A stretch of DNA of 20,764 nucleotides. Origin: an uncultured Collinsella sp. GTDB lineage: Bacteria > Actinomycetota > Coriobacteriia > Coriobacteriales > Coriobacteriaceae. Positions within the stretch are counted from its first letter, which is position 1. Every line of letters begins with the position of its first letter. Shown here piece after piece: positions 1 to 5,426 of the stretch. A program made the translations under genes and the position numbers. The notes under the pieces are model-generated. The model did not search any database and was not told where the DNA came from. It worked only from the letters and a program-made list of their open reading frames with translations. The stretch lies in contig CAUBTS010000024.1 of the NCBI GenBank assembly GCA_958438955.1, positions 1 through 20,764 on the forward strand, written 5' to 3'.

Positions 1-1004
1 TAGTCGGCCAGGTCATCGCGCGAGGCAATGACCGAGGTCGCCACGCCCGAGCGCTCGGCAACCAGGCGGATGAGCGCGTACATGAGATCCGTCACGCTCT
101 CCAGCTCCGGAGAGATTTGGCGATGCCCGCGCACCATGAGCGGCAGGCGGTCGTGCGGGCAGCTCGCGCCGCGCTTGATGGCCATGAGCGCGCCGTCCAC
201 GTCGCGCTCCCCCAGCTGGTCGGTACCGCGGATGCTGCGGAACTCCTCAACACGCACGGGATTGCGCTTAACCAGGGCCAACAACGTATCGTCGGACATA
301 ACCCACTTGCGCGGGATGTTGCGCCGCTCAGCGCGGTCCTCACGCCAGGCGGCAAGCTCGCGCGCAATGCCCAGCTGATGGCGGCTACACGAGTTGATGC
401 GCTTGACCTTGCGGAACGCCTCATGGCGATCGGCACGGTAGTGCGACTCGTCGGCCAGAGGGCGCAACTCATCGAGCACCCAGTCCACGCGGCCCAGCTC
501 GCGCAGGCGGCTCATCATCTCGGTATAGGCGACGATCAAGTACTTGACGTCATCGATCGCGTATTCGATCTGCTTATCGCTCAGCGGGCGGCGCGACCAA
601 TCGGTCAGCGACTCAGTCTTAGGCAGCGATACGCCGCAGAACGTCTGGACGAGCGCGCCATACGAAATCTGCTGGCGCTCGCCCAAAAAGGCGGCGGCAA
701 CCTGCGTGTCAAAAATCGGTCGCGGCAGCGCGCCCACGGTATGGAGCATAACTTCCATATCCTGCGAGCAGGCGTGGAAGACCTTGGTCACGCTCTCGTC
801 GGCCATGAGTTCGGCCAAGGGAGACAGGTCGTCGATCACCAGCGGATCGACCGCGACACTCTCGGCAGGAGTGGCAATCTGGACCAGGCACAGGCGCGGA
901 TGAAACGTGCGCTCGCGCAAAAACTCGGTGTCGACGGCGATCGCGTCGAACTCACGGGCGCGCTGGCAAAAGTCGACCAGAGCCTGATGTGTGGAAATGT
1001 ACAT
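1..1004 (-). CDS. rnd: Ribonuclease D, N-terminal 334 residues (gene runs off window)
   Basis: This is a 3'-5' exoribonuclease of the DEDDy superfamily, which trims the 3' ends of tRNA precursors and other stable RNAs in the cytoplasm. Reading the minus strand from the ATG at 1004, the Exo I motif (AVDTEF) lies near residue 22. Exo II follows (FHACSQDMEVM), then Exo III (YAIDDVKYLIVAY) with its Tyr. An HRDC-like helical region comes after, around SRHQLGIARELAAWREDRA. The reading frame is still open at base 1, so the C-terminus and stop lie outside the window. I chose ATG 1004 because it gives the usual MYIST-type start. An in-frame GTG about 16 codons upstream is possible but has no clear SD. 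A 309-codon open frame on the opposite strand is a shadow. The gene is divergent from the lipid kinase gene at 1103. Confidence 0.9.
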   Translation of the reverse strand, partial: MYISTHQALVDFCQRAREFDAIAVDTEFLRERTFHPRLCLVQIATPAESVAVDPLVIDDLSPLAELMADESVTKVFHACSQDMEVMLHTVGALPRPIFDTQVAAAFLGERQQISYGALVQTFCGVSLPKTESLTDWSRRPLSDKQIEYAIDDVKYLIVAYTEMMSRLRELGRVDWVLDELRPLADESHYRADRHEAFRKVKRINSCSRHQLGIARELAAWREDRAERRNIPRKWVMSDDTLLALVKRNPVRVEEFRSIRGTDQLGERDVDGALMAIKRGASCPHDRLPLMVRGHRQISPELESVTDLMYALIRLVAERSGVATSVIASRDDLAD

Positions 1005-1068
1005 ATCAACCCATCGAATAAGGTTAGGCCCGAAAAACACGGGTAGGATATCGGCATTGCCCTACAAC

Positions 1069-1074
1069 TATACT
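1069..1074 (+). promoter_or_regulatory. Candidate -10 box upstream of the lipid kinase gene
   Basis: TATACT sits 29 bases before the ATG at 1103, in the 98-bp gap between divergent genes. No good -35 hexamer lies 16-18 bases upstream, so the call rests on the -10 box and position alone. Confidence 0.3.
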
Positions 1075-1102
1075 CGGTTAGTCACAGAACGGGAACGTAA
1101 GT

Positions 1103-2020
1103 ATGCGCTGCCTTATCATCCACAACCCGGCATCGGGTCCCAGCTCCGATGAAATCTACGCATTCACGCACGCCCTTGCACAGGGCGGCGACGAGGTCGT
1201 GATGCGCTTTATCGGCGATGGCATGGAGCCCGAGGACGCGGTAGCGGACGTTCGCGAGTTCGATCGCGTGGTCGTTTCGGGCGGCGACGGCACCGTCTCC
1301 AACGTGCTCGACCAGATGCGCGGGTGCGGTGTCCCCACGCTTGTCTTCCCCTCCGGCACGGCCTGCCTGTTCTTTAACAACATCGGCAATGCCCCCGAGG
1401 CGGCGGCACTCGCCAAGGCTTGCCGCGACGGCCGCACGGTCAAAGTGGACATGGGTGAACTCTTTTGGCTCGACGAGAACGGCAACGAGAAGCGCCACGG
1501 CTTTATCATCATCGCCGGCTCGGGCTTCGACGCCGAGATCATGATGAAGGCCGCTCCCACCAAAAACGACATTGGCGAGATCGCCTACTTCCTCTCCGCG
1601 CTCGCCACGCCCAACCCCACGGTGGCGCACTTTACCATTGAGCACGACGGCATTGTCGAGGAGCTCGACGGCATCTGCTGCATGGCAGGCAATACCTCGG
1701 TCATCCAAAACGACATCAACCTGTTCCCCAACTGCCGCATGGACGACGGCATGGTCGACATCGTCGTTATTGAGCCCGTGCGCACGATGCAGCTGCTCCC
1801 CACGGTAATTACCGCCGCGCTCGACCCCGCTGGCAAAGTGCTCGGCCGTCCGCAGTTTAAGATCATCCAGACCAAGGAAGCCAAGATCACCTGCACGCCA
1901 TCGCTGGGTATGCAGTTCGATGGAGAGATCATCTCCAGCAACTCCGGCGTCTTTGGCGCTCGCGCGCTGCCGCAATGTCTCGACCTCATCGTCGACGAAT
2001 TTTCACCGCTCGGAAAATAG
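1103..2020 (+). CDS. Diacylglycerol/lipid kinase family protein (YegS/DgkB-like)
   Basis: The product is a 305-residue soluble lipid kinase of the DAGK catalytic family, which phosphorylates diacylglycerol or a related lipid with ATP at the inner membrane face. The N-terminal nucleotide-binding lobe shows HNPASG (residues 7-12) and the diagnostic SGGDGT (59-64), followed by a PSGTA segment. The C-terminal beta-rich domain contains the DGMVDIVVIEP stretch and a MQFDGE segment, both typical of the family. Length fits the roughly 300-residue norm. There is no strong SD before the ATG at 1103 (GGGAACGTAAGT). A tiny membrane peptide gene starts 9 bases after the stop and is probably cotranscribed. 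The exact lipid substrate cannot be read from the sequence; family assignment is firm. Confidence 0.88.
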   Translation: MRCLIIHNPASGPSSDEIYAFTHALAQGGDEVVMRFIGDGMEPEDAVADVREFDRVVVSGGDGTVSNVLDQMRGCGVPTLVFPSGTACLFFNNIGNAPEAAALAKACRDGRTVKVDMGELFWLDENGNEKRHGFIIIAGSGFDAEIMMKAAPTKNDIGEIAYFLSALATPNPTVAHFTIEHDGIVEELDGICCMAGNTSVIQNDINLFPNCRMDDGMVDIVVIEPVRTMQLLPTVITAALDPAGKVLGRPQFKIIQTKEAKITCTPSLGMQFDGEIISSNSGVFGARALPQCLDLIVDEFSPLGK

Positions 2021-2029
2021 GAGGACCCC

Positions 2030-2122
2030 ATGAACGACAATCCCCTGATTGGCTTTATTGTCATCGTCTTGGCCATGCTCGTCGGTTACGCCATCAATGT
2101 GATTCACCGCCGAAAGAAGTAA
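2030..2122 (+). CDS. Small single-pass membrane peptide (30 aa)
   Basis: A 30-residue ORF has a strong SD (AGGAGG, 2019-2024) five bases before its ATG. The peptide begins MNDNP, has a hydrophobic segment at about residues 6-23 (LIGFIVIVLAMLVGYAI), and ends in a basic HRRKK tail, which predicts one transmembrane helix with the C-terminus inside. The start lies 9 bases after the lipid kinase stop, so the two genes are probably one transcription unit closed by the hairpin at 2156. No family is recognised. The perfect SD and clean TM layout argue that it is translated; conservation downstream of the same kinase in relatives would settle it. Confidence 0.6.
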   Translation: MNDNPLIGFIVIVLAMLVGYAINVIHRRKK

Positions 2123-2131
2123 ATCCACATT

Positions 2132-2139
2132 GGTATAAT
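2132..2139 (+). promoter_or_regulatory. Extended -10-like box just after the small membrane gene
   Basis: A TGG immediately followed by TATAAT is a perfect -10 with a TGN extension, located 10 bases after the small-ORF stop and 17 bases before the terminator stem at 2156. There is no recognisable -35. If active, it would make only a roughly 60-nt transcript ending at the terminator. Confidence 0.3.
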
Positions 2140-2155
2140 ATTCATCCAGTTATCG

Positions 2156-2205
2156 ACTCTCCCGCTGTTTATGCAAATCCAAAATAGCGGGAGAGTTTTC
2201 TTTTT
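2156..2205 (+). terminator. Rho-independent terminator of the lipid kinase unit
   Basis: A perfect 11-bp stem (ACTCTCCCGCT at 2156-2166 with AGCGGGAGAGT at 2186-2196) encloses a 19-nt AT-rich loop. It is followed by a T-rich tail, TTTTCTTTTT. It lies 34 bases after the small ORF. Confidence 0.85.
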
Positions 2206-2430
2206 GAGCATTGTCTGACGCTTTATTCAGCTACAGTAAATGCAGGGTGTCTTTATTTAACTAAAGCCACAAAATGAGTATTATTATCCGCTCATCGTAT
2301 ATTTCTTCACGCTCATCGAGTAAAAGCTGTTGTTAAATGAATACTCTTTACACTTCCTTTAGGCTAGTAGATGTATTTATTAGCTGAAACTCCGTACGGT
2401 TTCGCGGGGTTTCAACAGTTGGGAGGGATC
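2206..2430. other. AT-rich intergenic region upstream of the C69 dipeptidase, with direct repeats
   Basis: This 225-bp gap is visibly more AT-rich than its neighbours and has no supported gene. It holds two copies of GCTCATCG (2290-2297 and 2311-2318) starting 21 bases apart, two helical turns, which is compatible with tandem regulator binding. TTTACA at 2347-2352 is a possible -35, but the hexamer 17 bases later (GATGTA) is poor. A strong SD, GGGAGGG (2421-2427), precedes the ATG at 2431. Confidence 0.45.
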
Positions 2431-4230
2431 ATGAGGTTTACTCATCCTGTCAACACGCTCAAGAAGCTCGGCTGCGGCCTTGCATTTGGAGCAGCGGCCA
2501 TTATGGCCATGCCGACTTCGGCGCTCGCTTGCACCCAGATCTACATGGGCAGCCAGCTCACGGCAGACGGCAACACGTACTACGGACGTTCCGAGGACTT
2601 CGGCCCGCGCTACATCAAGCACTTTGGCATCGAGCCCGCACACAAGGACGGCAGCAAGTACACCTCGGTCGAGTCCGGCTTTGAGTACAAGTCCAAGGGC
2701 GCAACCTACCGCTATACCTTCGTTCGCGACAACCCCTCGCAATGGGAAGATCGTTACGACGCATATTCCGAGGCCGGCATCAACGAGAAGGGCGTTTCCT
2801 GCTCTGCCACGCTGAGCACCTCCTATAACGAGAAGGCAGAGGAAGCCGACCCCGTCACCGAGGAGACCGGCATCGGCGAGTACAACTACGCCAGCGTCAT
2901 TCTGGGCGAGAGCGCCACGGCCCGCGAGGGTGTCGAGCTCCTCGGCAGCCTGATTGACGAGCAGGGCGTCTGCTCCAATGACCAGATCATCATCGCCGAC
3001 AACAACGAGACCTGGCTGTTTGCAGCACTTTCCGGCCATCAGTGGATCGCCATGAGGCTCACCGACGATATCGCCTCGCTCAACCCCAACATCGGCAACC
3101 TCACCTAAGACGTCGACCTCGATGACACCGAGAACTGCCTCCACTCCGAGGGCATCGAGTCCATGCCTAAGGAGAAGGGCTTTGCCGAGTACACCGACGG
3201 CAAGTTCGACGTCGCCAAGACCTACGGCGAGGAGATTAGCGAGGCCGGTATGCACCAGTGGTCGCGCTATGTCCAGGGACGTGATTACTTCATGACTCCG
3301 CTTGCCGAGGGCACCGACTACGAGATCGTCAAGGACGAGCGCGAAGACGCTCGTGCCACGACCGGCGCCCTGGTCCACGAGATGCAGCCGCTGTTCTTCC
3401 AGCCCGGCAAGTCCGACTGGAACACCTTTGAGATGATTCGTTCCTTCGCCGCTCGCGGCGAGAATGTCGCCGGCCTCAACGCCAACACCGACGGCGCCTA
3501 TGCCATCGGCTCCAACCGTAACACCGAGATCCACACCTTCCAGATTCGTCACGGCATGGATCCCGAAATCGCGACCATCCAGTGGGAGATGCTCTCCAAC
3601 GCCGAGTTCTCCGTCGCTATCCCTCTCTATTCCGCACTGCTCACCGAGGTCAGCCCCTACTTCAGCGATCAGGATGTCTCCTTCGATCACTGTGAAGAGG
3701 AAGACGTCGTGAACAACGAGGAGCCCAAGAACTCCATCAACTACGTCCTCATGGACATCAACACGCTCGCCTATGAGAACCGCGACCACTGCGCTACCGG
3801 CGTCCGCGCCTATCTCGACGCCCTGCAGAAGGAGCTCATCGAGCAGAACCTGACCGTCGACGAGGCCATGCAGGCCGCCGAGGACACCGAGGCCCGCACC
3901 GCTCTGGCCAACAAGGCCGGCAAGGCAGCGACCAAGAACACCTACGTCAAGTGCAAGGCCATGCTCGAGGAGATGCGCGACTACCTCAAGGAGGGCGACT
4001 TCTCCGAGGAGTTCGTCCCGAGTGACTACGATGCCGACAACGACTGCCTAGTCGAGTCCATCACCTACGCCGACGAGGCCCTCTCCGATGAGGACGTTGC
4101 CGAGCCCGAGGCTGAGGAAGAGGGGACCGAGGAGAAGTCCGAGGGCAACAACATGGCCGCCATGGCCGTTGGCGCCATCGTCATCATCGGTGTCTGTGGC
4201 TTCGTGCTCTATCGTCGCAAGAAGGCCTAG
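2431..4230 (+). pseudogene. Secreted C69-family dipeptidase with an in-frame stop codon
   Basis: The frame from ATG 2431 encodes a signal peptide (basic N-terminus, hydrophobic core, ALA just before Cys34) and then a peptidase family C69 (PepD-like) start, CTQIYMG followed by a YYGRSEDF stretch. Cys34 is the expected N-terminal nucleophile, freed here by signal cleavage. At 3106-3108 a TAA interrupts the frame after residue 225. The same frame then continues directly (DVDLDDTENCL) to a normal end at 4230. The C-terminus carries an acidic spacer, one TM helix and a basic LYRRKKA tail, so the intact protein (about 599 residues) would be anchored outside the cell. Both halves read as good family sequence with no frame change, so one TAC/TAT-to-TAA change explains the break. 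It could be a recent pseudogene, a strain variant, a sequencing error, or a read-through gene. The ATG at 3163 could start the second half but has no clear SD. Confidence 0.82.
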
Positions 4231-4318
4231 GGCCCTGAAGCCCTAAGGCGTGGGCGGGATGGCGCAGGTCGCCCCCCGCCCGCTCAGCCCGCCCCTTCGA
4301 CCGGCGGGAAACGTCACT

Positions 4319-4341
4319 GAAATCTTTTCAAAAAAGATTTC
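4319..4341. repeat. Perfect 10-bp inverted repeat upstream of the Trp leader
   Basis: GAAATCTTTT (4319-4328) is mirrored by AAAAGATTTC (4332-4341) around a 3-base centre. It ends about 20 bases before the TATAGT -10 box and so covers the -35 region. It has no T-run, so it reads better as an operator than as a terminator for the upstream gene. The 88 bases between the dipeptidase stop and this repeat hold only G/C-rich partial hairpins. Confidence 0.55.
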
Positions 4342-4367
4342 CTGCAAACACTTTGCTGTGCTATAGT
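4339..4367 (+). promoter_or_regulatory. Candidate promoter of the Trp-leader/ECF operon
   Basis: A good -10, TATAGT, lies at 4362-4367. The hexamer 17 bases upstream (TTCCTG, 4339-4344) is a poor -35, suggesting activator use or a weak promoter. The -10 is flanked by a 7-bp inverted repeat (TTGCTGT at 4353-4359 and ACAGCAA at 4376-4382). Transcription from here would give a leader of about 50 nt before the Trp-rich peptide. Confidence 0.45.
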
Positions 4368-4425
4368 GCAGCGCAACAGCAACTAGGTGCGACCGCGCCA
4401 CGGCATCACGAAAGGAGCCACCAAG

Positions 4426-4494
4426 ATGAAGAACACGATGAAGTCTCTCAACAACTGGTGGTGGCGTGATGCGAATACGATCGGTCGAAAGTGA
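4426..4494 (+). CDS. Trp-rich attenuator leader peptide (22 aa, three consecutive Trp codons)
   Basis: A 22-codon ORF has a strong SD (AAAGGAG, 4411-4417, spacing 8) before its ATG. Codons 11-13 are TGG TGG TGG (4456-4464), flanked by NN and RDANT, and the frame stops at TGA 4492-4494. Trp is the rarest amino acid, so a run of three in a 22-residue peptide directly before a terminator hairpin is the hallmark of ribosome-mediated transcription attenuation. The downstream gene encodes an ECF substrate-binding component resembling tryptophan transporters, which fits sensing of charged tRNA-Trp. The peptide itself probably has no function beyond being translated. Confidence 0.88.
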   Translation: MKNTMKSLNNWWWRDANTIGRK

Positions 4495-4562
4495 GTCCCT
4501 CACGCCTGTTTTTGCGCTCTAGGTGATTGGAAGGCCTCCGGTTTCGACCGGGGGCCTTTTTT
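4456..4562 (+). promoter_or_regulatory. Tryptophan attenuator (leader RNA with competing antiterminator)
   Basis: Three competing structures can be drawn. The terminator is at 4531-4562. An antiterminator pairs 4481-4490 (UCGGUCGAAA) with 4542-4551, giving nine Watson-Crick pairs and one G-U. This consumes the terminator loop and part of both its arms. A third stem pairs 4463-4469 (GGCGUGA), overlapping the last Trp codon, with 4500-4506 (UCACGCC). A ribosome stalled on the Trp codons at 4456-4464 would block the third stem but leave 4481-4490 free, so transcription continues. A ribosome reaching the stop at 4492 would cover 4481-4490, so the terminator forms. The geometry matches classical trp-operon attenuation; the pairings are seen, the mechanism is inferred. 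Confidence 0.82.
4531..4562 (+). terminator. Attenuator terminator with UUCG tetraloop
   Basis: The stem at 4531-4542 pairs with 4547-4558 (12 pairs, one of them U-G), capped by the stable UUCG tetraloop (4543-4546). A run of six T follows at 4557-4562. It lies 36 bases after the leader stop codon and 79 bases before the S-component ATG. Confidence 0.9.
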
Positions 4563-4641
4563 CTATCTCGAGCCCGATCGCATTCGCATCACGCGCCTCC
4601 GTTTTTCTCTTACGCTCCCCCATTTCGAAAGGACTTTCACC

Positions 4642-5214
4642 ATGTCTCAGAACACCACCACCGCCCAGCCCCGCACCGTCCAGACCGCCGACCGCGGCAA
4701 ACTCGACGTCCGCGCCCTCGTCTTGCTCGCCATCCTGCTTGCCGCCGGCTTCATCCTCAACTTCACTGTCGGCAAGGCCATCTCCGGCATCTCGGGCGGC
4801 ATGATCAGCCCCGAGTTCATCATCTCAGCCTTCTGCCTCACCATCCTGGTCGTTCGTCCCAACATTGGCCAGGCGCTCGTCATCGGCCTGATTTCGGCGG
4901 CCGTGATCCAGATCACTACCACCTCGCCGTTTGTCGATTTTGCCGCCGAGGGCATCGCCGCTATGCTCATGGCCGTCATAGTCAACGCTGCTGCCAAGGG
5001 CGGCCAGGTAAAGCCCGCCGTCGCCATCGTCGCAACATTCGTGACCACTTTTGTCTCAGGCGTCATCTTCATGGTCATCAAGATGGCCATGCTCGGCGTT
5101 GTGGGCGAGCTCGCCGCTGCCATGCTGCCCGTCGTCGCCATGACCGCCGTGTTTAACGCCATTCTGGTCGGCGCTCTCTACCTGCCCATCCAGAAGGCCC
5201 TGAAGCTCAACTAA
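4642..5214 (+). CDS. trpP: ECF transporter S component, probable tryptophan-specific (TrpP-like)
   Basis: This is a 190-residue integral membrane protein. A polar N-terminal tail of about 24 residues precedes five to six hydrophobic segments, starting near residues 28-46 (LVLLAILLAAGFILNFTVG). Size and layout match substrate-capture (S) subunits of energy-coupling-factor transporters. The pattern of a central TTTSPFVDF loop and a C-terminal LPIQKAL end resembles Bacillus TrpP/YhaG from memory. Substrate assignment rests mainly on the Trp-codon attenuator immediately upstream. The double ATPase and T subunit genes follow, so all subunits of a dedicated (group I) importer are present. The SD GAAAGGA precedes ATG 4642. 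The specificity is inference; the S-component call is firmer. Confidence 0.78.
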   Translation: MSQNTTTAQPRTVQTADRGKLDVRALVLLAILLAAGFILNFTVGKAISGISGGMISPEFIISAFCLTILVVRPNIGQALVIGLISAAVIQITTTSPFVDFAAEGIAAMLMAVIVNAAAKGGQVKPAVAIVATFVTTFVSGVIFMVIKMAMLGVVGELAAAMLPVVAMTAVFNAILVGALYLPIQKALKLN

Positions 5215-5220
5215 CCCGCT

Positions 5221-5321
5221 CGGCTTTACGAGCCACCCCAACTTGGCGTTCATTCGTCGCTCGCGTACCCAAGTACGCTTCGTTCCTCTTTCGCGCCAAC
5301 CTGGGGCACCTCGTAAAGCCG
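5221..5321. repeat. 101-bp imperfect inverted-repeat element between S and ATPase genes
   Basis: Outer arms CGGCTTTACGAG (5221-5232) and CTCGTAAAGCCG (5310-5321) are perfect complements. The match continues imperfectly inward (CCCCA and TTGGCG segments on each side), and the centre has GCGTAC (5263-5268) against GTACGC (5273-5278). It begins 6 bases after the S-component stop. It has no T-run, so it looks like a mobile or dispersed intergenic palindrome or an mRNA-stabilising hairpin rather than a terminator. Confidence 0.7.
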
Positions 5322-5366
5322 TCTCCGTGCTTCACCGCGAAAGACTGTCCCAAACAACGAGCTTTT

Positions 5367-5406
5367 GGGGACGTTCCTAAACGACCGGTCATGTAAGAAC
5401 GTCCCC
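5367..5406. repeat. Perfect 10-bp inverted repeat just before the ATPase gene
   Basis: GGGGACGTTC (5367-5376) and GAACGTCCCC (5397-5406) are perfect complements around a 20-nt loop, ending 20 bases before ATG 5427. A GTCCC word also occurs at 5347 and again in the hairpin at 8001-8035, hinting at a family of dispersed repeats. Confidence 0.6.
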
Positions 5407-5426
5407 GATGACTATGAAAGGTATCC

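Noticed and set aside
117..1046. 309-codon plus-strand open frame opposite RNase D
   Set aside because: The minus strand carries clear RNase D motifs; this frame has no recognisable domain and is a GC-rich shadow.
3106..3108. Selenocysteine or pyrrolysine recoding of the dipeptidase stop
   Set aside because: The codon is TAA, which is not used for either residue.
2380..3789. 469-codon minus-strand frame over the dipeptidase gene
   Set aside because: It is low-complexity (Val/Gly/Asp-rich), typical of antisense shadows, while the plus strand has signal peptide, C69 motifs and TM anchor.
4243..4503. 86-codon minus-strand frame over the Trp leader
   Set aside because: It has no SD or family match, and the plus strand here is explained by promoter, leader and attenuator.
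4231..4641. T-box riboswitch as the Trp sensor
   Set aside because: I found no T-box sequence (TGGNACCGCG-like) or specifier loop; a translated Trp-codon leader explains the region better.
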